This document shows, piece after piece, positions 1 through 7,133 of a DNA stretch of 24,676 nucleotides. A program made the translations under genes and the position numbers. The notes below the pieces were generated by a model. The model was not told the DNA's origin. It saw only the letters and a list, made by a program, of their open reading frames with translations, and made no database searches. Numbering within the stretch: the stretch's first letter is position 1; each line of letters starts with the position of its first letter. This DNA comes from G020354945 sp964570585 (GTDB lineage Bacteria > Omnitrophota > Gorgyraeia > JABMRG01 > JAFGKX01), in contig CAZMYR010000025.1 in the NCBI GenBank assembly GCA_964570585.1, positions 1-24,676 on the forward strand, in the 5' to 3' direction.

Positions 1-17
1 ATGATAAGTACTTTCAT
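1..17 (-). CDS. 5' end of an unidentified gene, cut by the window edge
   Basis: The minus strand reads ATG AAA GTA CTT ATC AT up to the edge, giving M-K-V-L-I, a beginning common to Rossmann-fold or GT-B proteins such as glycosyltransferases and sugar epimerases. The ATG follows a palindromic element (25-92) whose flank reads ctataccca, resembling the ctataac or ctatact that precedes the ATGs at 1201, 3457 and 21389. No Shine-Dalgarno sequence is visible. Five codons cannot identify a function; position downstream of two glycosyltransferases suggests another envelope-sugar gene. Confidence 0.4.
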
Positions 18-24
18 TGGGTAT

Positions 25-92
25 AGCACCGTTTGGGATTCCAAAGGGGCAAGTGTCCCTACATTTGCTACTTTGCTTTCCCAAACGGTGCT
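25..92. repeat. Palindromic element forming the 3' end of the GT4 gene
   Basis: Perfect 14-bp arms, agcaccgtttggga (25-38) and tcccaaacggtgct (79-92), enclose a 40-bp centre containing aaaggggcaagtgtccc, which resembles the core of the elements at 1207-1336 and 3463-3588. The stop codon of the GT4 gene (68-70) lies in the centre, so the last residues (TAPFGKAK) are encoded by the element. Confidence 0.8.
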
Positions 93-1201
93 GTTCTTCC
101 TTCCAGGGCACGAGTATAAAATCCCTCCACCCTATCTATCATTTTATCCAATGTAAATTTTTCTCTTACCGTCTGTTTTCCTCTTTGCCCCAATCTTTTT
201 GCGTAATCCTTGTCTTTTAAAACTGTTATGATAGCATCTGCTAAGGCCTTGACATCTTTCGGTGGGACCAGTATGCCGTTTTCTTCATGCCGGATAACGG
301 AATATATACCGCCTACATTGGAGGCAACTACAGGCAAACCAGTTGCCAATGCCTCAAGCAACGAAAGACCTAAGCCTTCCTGAATAGAAGGTAAAACGAA
401 CACATTCATAACAGAAAGCGCTTTATATACATTTCGTATGCCAGGCTGAAATACGACATTTCTCTCTATATTCAATTTTCTGCACATATGGTGTAATTGT
501 TTTTCATATCTTGCCTTGCCGCTACCGACAATAAGAAGTTGTATGCCAGGAAAAACTTCTCTTATTTTGGGTATCGCCGTTAAAAGATAGACATGTCCCT
601 TAACGCTTGAAATCCGGGCTGTTATTCCTACTACTAAATTACTACTCAAGTTAAACTCTTTCTTTACCCTATTAAGATCTATTTCTGAATAGCCCTTTTC
701 TAAAAAAGAGGCATCAATACCATTATAGATCAATTCAATCTTGTTTTTTGGAACTTTCATTGTGTTTACCAGGTGTTCTCTTACTGCATCACTTATTGCC
801 ACCACTCTCGTGCCCCAACAGGGCAACAATCTGCGTATTAATCGGCGTTTAAAAAACCCATGACAGGTGGCTACAAAGACGGCTTTAGAGAATTTTTCCA
901 AATAATGGCCGATTACCTGGCTAACCCTAGTCTGACCATGGACTATCTGGATATTCTCTTTTCGTATAACCTTGAGTAATTTCATAACTGCCATCATAAT
1001 GTGCGGCCCAACTTCAGATGAGGTATCTATCGGAAGATAAATATGCTCTATGCCGGAGTTGCTTAAAACATTTTCTAATTCACCGCCACTGGAAGCAACT
1101 ATTACCTTGTGTCCCTTTTTCTTAAGGCCGCGGGCTAAAGAACTGACATATACACCAATACCACCCAGGTTTAATCTTGTGGTTATAAGTAGGATATTCA
1201 T
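68..1201 (-). CDS. Glycosyltransferase family 4 (GT4)
   Basis: A 377-residue GT-B glycosyltransferase that probably transfers a sugar from a nucleotide-sugar donor to LPS core or another envelope glycan at the inner face of the membrane. The acceptor-side N-terminal domain starts MNILLITTRLNLGG, with the Gly-rich loop of the family. The C-terminal donor-binding domain has the E-x7-E signature (EGLGLSLLE) followed by ALATGLPVVASNVGG. The frame stays open upstream to 1282, but those 27 codons lie inside a palindromic element and look nothing like the family, so the ATG at 1201 was chosen. There is no Shine-Dalgarno sequence; the ATG directly follows the element. It is paralogous to the GT4 half of the next gene upstream (shared MNIL start, TCHG and KKGHK segments). 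The extreme C-terminus is encoded by a palindrome (25-92). Donor and acceptor cannot be told from sequence. Confidence 0.88.
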   Translation of the reverse strand: MNILLITTRLNLGGIGVYVSSLARGLKKKGHKVIVASSGGELENVLSNSGIEHIYLPIDTSSEVGPHIMMAVMKLLKVIRKENIQIVHGQTRVSQVIGHYLEKFSKAVFVATCHGFFKRRLIRRLLPCWGTRVVAISDAVREHLVNTMKVPKNKIELIYNGIDASFLEKGYSEIDLNRVKKEFNLSSNLVVGITARISSVKGHVYLLTAIPKIREVFPGIQLLIVGSGKARYEKQLHHMCRKLNIERNVVFQPGIRNVYKALSVMNVFVLPSIQEGLGLSLLEALATGLPVVASNVGGIYSVIRHEENGILVPPKDVKALADAIITVLKDKDYAKRLGQRGKQTVREKFTLDKMIDRVEGFYTRALEGRTAPFGKAK

Positions 1202-1206
1202 GTTAT

Positions 1207-1336
1207 AGAGACGTTTCCAGAACCAATGTGTATAGGGACGTTTCTGAAACCAAAGGGGAAAATGTCCCCTTTGTGGGGACACTTTCCCCTTTGGTTTCAG
1301 AAACGTCCCTTTTTGCTAGGTTCTGGAAACGTCTCT
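1207..1336. repeat. Triple-nested palindromic element upstream of the GT4 start
   Basis: Three inverted repeats are nested. The outer arms are 18 bp and perfect (agagacgtttccagaacc at 1207-1224; complement at 1319-1336). The middle arms are 28 bp and perfect (1234-1261 and 1283-1310), beginning agggacgtttctgaaacc. The core is tgtcccc (1263-1269) and ggggaca (1275-1281). The outer edge is five bases from the GT4 ATG, and the element fills most of the gap after the stop of the preceding gene (1361). It belongs to the same family as 3463-3588 and 21395-21516. Confidence 0.93.
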
Positions 1337-1343
1337 TTCTGTT

Positions 1344-1363
1344 TTGAGTCCCGATCTCAATCA
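1344..1363. repeat. Copy of the tgattgagatcgggactcaa repeat, supplying a stop codon
   Basis: On the minus strand these 20 bases read tgattgagatcgggactcaa, the sequence also found in both arms of the inverted repeat at 19151-19218. Its first three bases are the TGA stop of the GT4-GT9 fusion gene. The 20-mer is itself an imperfect palindrome (ttgag/ctcaa). Confidence 0.85.
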
Positions 1364-3457
1364 CTTCTTCATTCCCAGCATTTTCATAGCGGTTTCAAAA
1401 ACTTCTTCGACAGATATTTTTTTCATACATTTTACATTACGGCAAACTCTTCTGTAACAAGGCGAACACTTCAGTTTTTTCTGTATTATCACAACAGACC
1501 GGGTAGGTTGCAAATGACGCTCGGGATCAGTGGGCCCAAACAAAGCAATGCAGGGTGTAGACATAGCGCAGGCTATATGCAACGGCGCAGAATCACCGGT
1601 AATAAATAACTTACACCTTTTAATTAAACAGGCCAATTCCATAAGGGTAGTTTTACCCACCATGTTTATTGGCTTGCTCTTTACAGATGAAATCAACTTT
1701 TTAGCTATCGGCACATCCTGCTTTGAGCCGGTGATGAGGACTCTTATGCCTTTTTGAGAAATTTTCTTACAAAGTTTTATGAACTTTTCCGTTGGCCATT
1801 TTTTGGTCTTCCAATGCGCACTTGAACCTATATTCATACCTACCAGAATCTGTTTATTGCTAATCCATTGATTCTTTAATATGCTATCAACGTTCTGTTT
1901 TTCTAATTCGGTAGGAAACAACTGAAGTTTCTTAGAATCATCTTCTATTCCCAAACTGCGAAGCAACCTAAATTGATGCTCTACCGGCTGGAGCTTCAAC
2001 TTAGCGCCATCTATTCTTTTTGAAAGCAAGAAATCCAGCTTTTTGCTCTTATAACCAATGCGCCTCGGGCTCATCGAAAATGAACCTAATAGGTGGCTTG
2101 CTCTGTTATTCTGCAAATCAATTACCATATCAAAATATTCGCGTCTTAAACTCGCTGACAAATCTAAAATCTTTTTAATCCGACTGCGCCGGCTGCTATT
2201 ATCAAAAACGATTAGCTCATCGATGTAAGGACAATTGCTTACAACTTCTCGGGCTTTTGTTCCCACCAGCATTACGATTTTTGCCCGGGGAAAATGCTTA
2301 TGTAAAGCAGCTAAGGAAGGGATACTTAATATAACATCTCCAATAGCAGATATCTTTATTACCAATATGGTAATGTTGTCTTTTGCTTCTTCATAGACAG
2401 CAATGGTCCTTTTATACATTTTTCCTAGATTGAAATTGCGTTCTACATCTAATCTAGCTTGTTTGGCTAGCTTCTGGGCCAATTTTCTATTTCTTAATAT
2501 CCTGATTATTGCACCTGCCATAGAACTCCAATCGCCGGGAGGGACTAAAAGACCGTTTTTTCCATCTGTTATGATATCTACCACTCCACCAACTTTCGTA
2601 GCAACTACCGGCACACCGGATGCCTGCGCTTCTATAATTACCCTGCCAAATGCTTCCGGTGTAACAGTAGGCAGAACCAGAACGTCCATACGATGTAGCA
2701 GCTTCGGTATATTATCTCGTCGCCCTAAGAAATTAACATATTTAGAAAGCGATAGCCTCCTTACCAATGTCTGCACCTCTGTTTTATATTTCTGTTTTCC
2801 TGCAGGGGCTTCTCCTATAATAAGGACCTTTATTTTAGGTATTATTCTTACTACTTTAGATATAGCCCGTATAAAATGCGTATGTCCTTTTAAGGGTGTG
2901 ATGCGCCCTATCATTCCTATTATAAATTCTTTCCTTTCTTTTTTCACGCTGAGTGGAACATATCTAAACTTATCTAAATCTACCCCTCTTGGTATAAGCC
3001 TTATCCTTTCTCTTGGCACTTCAAAATCTTCTATCATATGTTTTGCTATAACCTGGCTTGCAACTATTATAAATTTACCCCATCCCATTACCCGGCTAAA
3101 CAAGTGCCTTGAATAATATCCATGGCAGGTAGTAACAAACGGAACTTTCTGTTTATAGGATGCAAAAAAGGAAGAAATTCCGGGTACCCTGCTTCTTGCG
3201 TGGACAACATCTATATCTTCAGTTTTTATAATATCGCGTATTTTTCCTATCATTTTTAGAATAGTTATTGGGTTTTTTTTATCTACAGGCAATTTATAAT
3301 GAATACCACCCGCCTGGTTAATCTCATCTACCAACTTCCCTCCTGCTGAAATCACCACTGCCTTATGGCCTTTTTTCACAAGCTCCCTGGTAAGGTCTAC
3401 AACGCCTGTCTCCACGCCACCTGATTTTAATTCTGGAAGTATTTGTAAGATATTCAT
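1361..3457 (-). CDS. GT4-GT9 fusion glycosyltransferase (heptosyltransferase-like C-terminus)
   Basis: A 698-residue protein joining two complete glycosyltransferases, probably acting in LPS core assembly on the cytoplasmic side of the inner membrane. Residues 1 to about 362 are a GT4 enzyme (MNILQILPELKSGG at the start; E-x7-E region EAFGRVIIEAQASGVPVVAT). From about residue 366 the sequence restarts like a GT9 ADP-heptose:LPS heptosyltransferase: ITILVIKISAIGDVILSIPS, then the donor-site motif GDSAPLHIACAMSTPCIALF with GPTDP, and the family's Cys-rich end (CSPCYRRVC). At the joint there is no stop, no ATG and no ribosome binding site, so this reads as one polypeptide. The ATG at 3457 abuts a palindromic element and lacks a Shine-Dalgarno sequence; the TGA stop lies in another repeat (1344-1363). 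Donor and acceptor are not determinable, and the GT9 half need not use heptose. Confidence 0.9.
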   Translation of the reverse strand: MNILQILPELKSGGVETGVVDLTRELVKKGHKAVVISAGGKLVDEINQAGGIHYKLPVDKKNPITILKMIGKIRDIIKTEDIDVVHARSRVPGISSFFASYKQKVPFVTTCHGYYSRHLFSRVMGWGKFIIVASQVIAKHMIEDFEVPRERIRLIPRGVDLDKFRYVPLSVKKERKEFIIGMIGRITPLKGHTHFIRAISKVVRIIPKIKVLIIGEAPAGKQKYKTEVQTLVRRLSLSKYVNFLGRRDNIPKLLHRMDVLVLPTVTPEAFGRVIIEAQASGVPVVATKVGGVVDIITDGKNGLLVPPGDWSSMAGAIIRILRNRKLAQKLAKQARLDVERNFNLGKMYKRTIAVYEEAKDNITILVIKISAIGDVILSIPSLAALHKHFPRAKIVMLVGTKAREVVSNCPYIDELIVFDNSSRRSRIKKILDLSASLRREYFDMVIDLQNNRASHLLGSFSMSPRRIGYKSKKLDFLLSKRIDGAKLKLQPVEHQFRLLRSLGIEDDSKKLQLFPTELEKQNVDSILKNQWISNKQILVGMNIGSSAHWKTKKWPTEKFIKLCKKISQKGIRVLITGSKQDVPIAKKLISSVKSKPINMVGKTTLMELACLIKRCKLFITGDSAPLHIACAMSTPCIALFGPTDPERHLQPTRSVVIIQKKLKCSPCYRRVCRNVKCMKKISVEEVFETAMKMLGMKK

Positions 3458-3462
3458 GTTAT

Positions 3463-3588
3463 AGAGACGTTTCCGGTTTCAAAGGGGAAAGTGTCCCCTA
3501 ACTTGTTTTCTAAGCACTTTGGGGGACATTTTCCTCTTTGAAACTGGAAACGTCTCTTTCTGTTCTTTGAAACCGGAAACGTCTCTTT
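3463..3588. repeat. Palindromic element plus extra half-arm between lpxL and the GT4-GT9 gene
   Basis: Arms of about 37 bp (3463-3499 and 3521-3557) pair with only a few mismatches; they run from agagacgtttccggtttc inward to gtgtcccc. A further partial copy of the right arm (about 3564-3588) follows directly. The element covers nearly the whole gap from five bases before the ATG at 3457 to the TAG stop at 3593. It has the same organisation as 21395-21516. Confidence 0.93.
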
Positions 3589-3592
3589 CCTA

Positions 3593-5545
3593 CTAAACTA
3601 TCCTCTCCAACCCTTCTCTTATAACTGCATTATCGTCTAGCACCTTAACATCTGGCCTTTTACTAAAAAATGTATTGATACACTCAGCTATATCTTTAGT
3701 ATTCGTAAGCTGTATATAACCTTTGCCGGATAAATTTTTCAAAAATAACCTATGTTTTTTATCCTGGACATCTTCCCCGTCAAAAACAAGGACATAAGCG
3801 CTGGATGAGGCTGCTTCTGAAACCATCGAAACGCTTTCAGGTGAAACTATTACTATGTCGCAAAGGCCTAAAATACCCCCTACCACCCCTTTTTTGTTTT
3901 CCTCATTTGCAATAACTGATAGTTTACATCTTGGGTCGTTTGATAACTGATATTTAATCAATTCCTCTATTTTTCTCGGTGTTCTTCTTGAAGTAGTTGC
4001 TAATATATCAGCACCGATATATTTTGCAGAGTTTTGGAGTTGCTCTATTAATGTAGATATCATACCTTCTTGCATATGGAAGTATTTATAATCTCCTCCT
4101 AATAATAGTCCTATTTTAAATTTGCTCATAGACCCAATCTCATATCTTAAGCTATCGGCCTGATACTCTATAAGATTTTTATCGATTAAATTCGGCGCTC
4201 CTTCGGTAATAACGGTGTTTTTAAGTCTTTTAGGCTTATCATGCTTGGGAATAATAGCAAGATTAAACTTTTTAACTAAAAAGGGGGCTGGATTCATTAT
4301 TATTACAGATTTAGCATTGCATTCTTTAGAAAGTAAAAGATTAACCGGGGCAGTTTTACTACCGCAGGATATAATAATATCCGCATATGTCCTCATTAAC
4401 TTTTTATAATTTTGCTCATTAAGACAAAATTTAAGGCATCTCATACACCCCTGGCAAGATTTAGTCGACAAATAACTTGATAAATAAAGTGCTCTTTTTG
4501 TCATGTCATTTTTGAATTTCACATCTATGATTTCTGTTAATATATCTTCTTCAGATATTCCTCCATTTTTATATAATTCTTTCAGTTGAAAAAGGACCGC
4601 CTGCGATTGTCGCAGGTGCCCTGTCCTTGCGTCATTTAAAATTAAAACTCTTCTTTGCGGCGATGATTTCCACCTTTTGTGCTGCCATAGCCATTGATCA
4701 GGGTATCTTATGACCATCTCTTGCAGCTTAGAAACAAATTGGCTAAATCCTGACCTTATCTTTTCTTCATCTGAACAATCTTCAGGAAAGACTACCGGGT
4801 CACAAACAAGGAATTTAAGCTTTGCTCCCCCTTGTCTGATAATAAAACCCGGCAATACCGTACAGCCTGTGCTTAGCGCAAATTCCATAACACCTCGATG
4901 CCAGGAAGCAGGCCTGTTAAAAAAGTTGACAAATATCCCACCTTTTCCGGCATCCTGGTCAACCAGCATTCCGACAATTTCGTTATTCCTTAAGGCCTTT
5001 ATGATTTCTCTGATTGGCATGCCTTTTGAGATTACCTTACATCCGTGATATTCCCGATATGAGTTTAGCATTTGATTTATCAAAAACGGCTTCTGCTCTC
5101 TTGCAATCGCTTTATAAGGATATCCTTTAAACGGCAAAGCCGCATTAGCCATTTCCCAGTTGCCCAGGTGGGGAGTTAGAAGTATTATACCTTTACCCTT
5201 TTTAAGAGCCCGGTCTATTATTTCAAAGCCCTCATAAGTAAAATTCCTCTCAGCATAGGCCTTGTTTATCTTTGGCAGGAGCAATGTTTCTATTATGCCC
5301 TGTCCTATATTTATATATGTTTGCTTTAATATCCTGCTAAGTTGGGAAGGGCCGTATTTGTTTCCTAACGCCAATTTTAAGTTAGCATAGGCGATACGTT
5401 TGCGTTTTAGATTTATATATGGGCCTAACATTCCCAGCTTTCTTCCTATAGATAAGCTAAGTTTAAATGGGAGAAATTGAAAAAGAATGGCCTGGAACTT
5501 AACCAGTAAGTAGAGAAGATATTCTAGCAAAGAATTTTTCTTCAT
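3593..5545 (-). CDS. LpxL/HtrB-type lipid A acyltransferase fused to an ELM1 domain
   Basis: A 650-residue fusion. Residues 1 to about 296 are a lipid A late acyltransferase: amphipathic, hydrophobic N-terminus (LLEYLLYLLVKFQAILF), the H-x4-E catalytic motif HLGNWE at residues 126-131, and the usual ending QWLWQHKRWK. It should transfer an acyl chain onto a lipid A precursor at the inner membrane. From about residue 299 (RRVLILNDARTGHLRQS) the protein matches the ELM1 family (DUF1022, GT-B-like fold), with LLLGGDYKYFH, TSRRTP and SPESVSMVSEA. The ELM1 part carries a C-x2-C-x2-C-x3-C cluster (Cys364, 367, 370, 374) like a 4Fe-4S ligand set. A TTG six codons upstream (5563) also opens the frame; the ATG at 5545 was preferred. 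It overlaps the lpxK 3' end by 47 bases. The role of bacterial ELM1 domains is unknown; association with LPS genes suggests envelope glycolipid work. Confidence 0.87.
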   Translation of the reverse strand: MKKNSLLEYLLYLLVKFQAILFQFLPFKLSLSIGRKLGMLGPYINLKRKRIAYANLKLALGNKYGPSQLSRILKQTYINIGQGIIETLLLPKINKAYAERNFTYEGFEIIDRALKKGKGIILLTPHLGNWEMANAALPFKGYPYKAIAREQKPFLINQMLNSYREYHGCKVISKGMPIREIIKALRNNEIVGMLVDQDAGKGGIFVNFFNRPASWHRGVMEFALSTGCTVLPGFIIRQGGAKLKFLVCDPVVFPEDCSDEEKIRSGFSQFVSKLQEMVIRYPDQWLWQHKRWKSSPQRRVLILNDARTGHLRQSQAVLFQLKELYKNGGISEEDILTEIIDVKFKNDMTKRALYLSSYLSTKSCQGCMRCLKFCLNEQNYKKLMRTYADIIISCGSKTAPVNLLLSKECNAKSVIIMNPAPFLVKKFNLAIIPKHDKPKRLKNTVITEGAPNLIDKNLIEYQADSLRYEIGSMSKFKIGLLLGGDYKYFHMQEGMISTLIEQLQNSAKYIGADILATTSRRTPRKIEELIKYQLSNDPRCKLSVIANEENKKGVVGGILGLCDIVIVSPESVSMVSEAASSSAYVLVFDGEDVQDKKHRLFLKNLSGKGYIQLTNTKDIAECINTFFSKRPDVKVLDDNAVIREGLERIV

Positions 5546-6557
5546 TTTTAATTTTGATAGCAATGTTTAATAATAAAATTTCAGGGGTCAAACCCTGAGA
5601 ATGGCTATTTCTTTCCAAGGGTCTGACCCCATCCTTTAACCTTATCCAGTCTTTGGACGTGGTTATAATTGCATCTGAATTTGTTTTCTTCGCGGCCGCA
5701 ACAATATCTTTTATGTTGCTCCGGGTATACTTATGATGGTCGGGGAAAGAGAATTTGCCTGTTATTTCAGCGCCCAAGTCTGAAAGCATTCTAAAAAAAG
5801 AATTATTGTCTCCTATAGCAGCTACTGCGCATACCTTTTTATTAACAATGTAGTCAAGATTCCGCTCTTCGTTTTTACCGGTTTCGGTTAATGAAACTGC
5901 TTTGTATTCTGCTTCAAAAATTTCTACATCCGACGCAACACCCTGAATAATATTTTTTATGCCAACAATATCTTTTTCATCTACCAGATTGACTTTGGTA
6001 AGTACTATTATATCTGCCCGCTTTAATGCAGAAATGGGCTCTCTTAATATGCCCGCCGGAATAATCTTTCCGTTTCCGAAAGGGTCGGTCGCATTTATTG
6101 AGACTATATCCAAATCCTGCTTGATGCGCCAATGTTGGAACCCGTCGTCAAGAATTAAAACATCCGCATTGTATTTATCTTCTGCCACTTTAGCACTTTT
6201 TATACGGTCTCTGCCAGATAAGATTGCGGTATTGAGTTGTTTCTTTAGCATCCTATCTTCGTCTTCTCCATACCCTCTTATAAGTATAGCCGGCCTTTTA
6301 TTTTTAGCATTCAAAAATCTGCTTATTAAAGCAACCAGACTGGTCTTGCCTGTGCCGCCCCATGTAATATTTCCTACGCTGATAACTTTTGATTTCGGTT
6401 TTTTAGACTTTAGCAGATTTATTCTATAAAAGAATCTTATGAGTCTTACTACATTAACATATATAAAAGATGAGACCAACAACAACGGTCTAAATAATAC
6501 ATAAAATACCTTATTAGCGTCCTGGGCAGTTATTAAGGAATAAACGAATCTTCTCAT
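5499..6557 (-). CDS. lpxK: Tetraacyldisaccharide 4'-kinase
   Basis: LpxK phosphorylates the 4' position of the tetraacyldisaccharide-1-phosphate to make lipid IVA, at the cytoplasmic face of the inner membrane. The 352-residue protein has a hydrophobic N-terminal anchor (about residues 16-45), a Walker A loop in VGNITWGGTGKTSLV (GGTGKT at 67-72), RGYG (94-97), and the family hallmark DDGFQHWRI (137-145). TTSKDWIRLKD near the end matches the usual TTEKD-x-VRL segment, and the normal final strand and helix follow only after about 17 extra residues encoded by a palindromic element (5584-5630). The ATG at 6557 has no clear Shine-Dalgarno sequence; the 68-base gap upstream holds two copies of tgtagggg. 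The product feeds the acyltransferase encoded next. Confidence 0.95.
   Translation of the reverse strand: MRRFVYSLITAQDANKVFYVLFRPLLLVSSFIYVNVVRLIRFFYRINLLKSKKPKSKVISVGNITWGGTGKTSLVALISRFLNAKNKRPAILIRGYGEDEDRMLKKQLNTAILSGRDRIKSAKVAEDKYNADVLILDDGFQHWRIKQDLDIVSINATDPFGNGKIIPAGILREPISALKRADIIVLTKVNLVDEKDIVGIKNIIQGVASDVEIFEAEYKAVSLTETGKNEERNLDYIVNKKVCAVAAIGDNNSFFRMLSDLGAEITGKFSFPDHHKYTRSNIKDIVAAAKKTNSDAIITTSKDWIRLKDGVRPLERNSHSQGLTPEILLLNIAIKIKNEEKFFARISSLLTG
5584..5630. repeat. Palindromic element inside lpxK
   Basis: Arms ggggtcaaaccct (5584-5596) and agggtctgacccc (5618-5630) pair with one mismatch around a 21-base centre. It lies in frame within lpxK, encoding about residues 309-325 (GVRPLERNSHSQGLTPE) between the conserved KDWIRLKD segment and the final strand LLLNIAIKI. 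Confidence 0.85.
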
Positions 6558-6625
6558 AGTGTAGGGGGCGATTGTAGGGGACGTGCCGGAAAGGGAGGCG
6601 CCTGTCTCGCTTTTGGTAAGGATTG

Positions 6626-7117
6626 CTAACCGGGTAAGCCTTCGTACATCCTTTCTATTTCCTCCCTTCCTTTAACTACCAGAACAGGACATTTGGCCTC
6701 TCTAAATATTCTTTCGCCTTCATCATAAAAGGAATCCTTGCGAGAGGTGAGTTCCTTCAATTCACCAATTATTAACATATCTATGCCTAATTCCTGAATG
6801 GTCTTAACCACTTCATCATGTATAATACCTTTGGAGAGTACGGCATTAGCCTTTATCCCTTTGGCCGCTGCCAGTTCTTTGATATTGGTTAGGTATCTGT
6901 TGCCTTGTTCTTCTAATTCTCTCTCATATCCCATACTTTCAATCTTAACAAATACCCTGGCCCTCAGGAGATCTTCCAGCGCTTTCATATTTACTACATA
7001 TTGGACAAACAGTTCACTGCCCAAAGATTTTGCCATGCATATAGCGTACTTGGCAGTAATAATACAAATATCACCGCCAGCTATAGTAACCAGAATCTTC
7101 CTTATAGGACTAGCCAT
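6626..7117 (-). CDS. Universal stress protein A-like protein
   Basis: A 163-residue UspA-domain protein, probably cytoplasmic. The N-terminal strand and helix (RKILVTIAGGDICIITAKYAICMAKSLGSELFVQYVV) and the C-terminal strand (CPVLVVKG) are typical, as is the strand DMLIIGE. The ATP-binding signature G-x2-G-x9-G(S/T) is not present; the corresponding stretch reads GELKELTSRKDSFYDEG, so it may not bind nucleotide in the usual way. A good ribosome binding site (gggagg) precedes the ATG at 7117. It follows atpD by 16 bases and is probably the last gene of the ATPase operon, suggesting a link to energy state or stress, which is inference. Confidence 0.83.
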   Translation of the reverse strand: MASPIRKILVTIAGGDICIITAKYAICMAKSLGSELFVQYVVNMKALEDLLRARVFVKIESMGYERELEEQGNRYLTNIKELAAAKGIKANAVLSKGIIHDEVVKTIQELGIDMLIIGELKELTSRKDSFYDEGERIFREAKCPVLVVKGREEIERMYEGLPG

Positions 7118-7133
7118 TTAAAGCCTCCCTTTA

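Noticed and set aside
1226..1609. Plus-strand open frame across the GT4 upstream element
   Set aside because: It is antisense to a real glycosyltransferase and partly translates a palindrome; it has no family resemblance or ribosome binding site.
2340..2400. Missed stop or separate start at the GT4-GT9 joint
   Set aside because: The frame is continuous with no ATG, GTG or TTG plus ribosome binding site at the expected GT9 start, so a single fusion protein is the simpler reading.
2403..3116. 237-codon plus-strand open frame
   Set aside because: It lies entirely antisense to the GT4 half of the fusion gene; its composition reflects the complement of conserved minus-strand codons.
1207..3588. 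CRISPR array
   Set aside because: Repeats are inverted pairs at gene junctions, with no regular direct repeats and spacers, and no cas genes are present.
3463..3588. Rho-independent terminators at the palindromic elements
   Set aside because: The stems are far longer than usual terminators, the arms are not G+C-rich and no U-run follows; they also precede closely linked downstream genes. An effect on transcription is not excluded.
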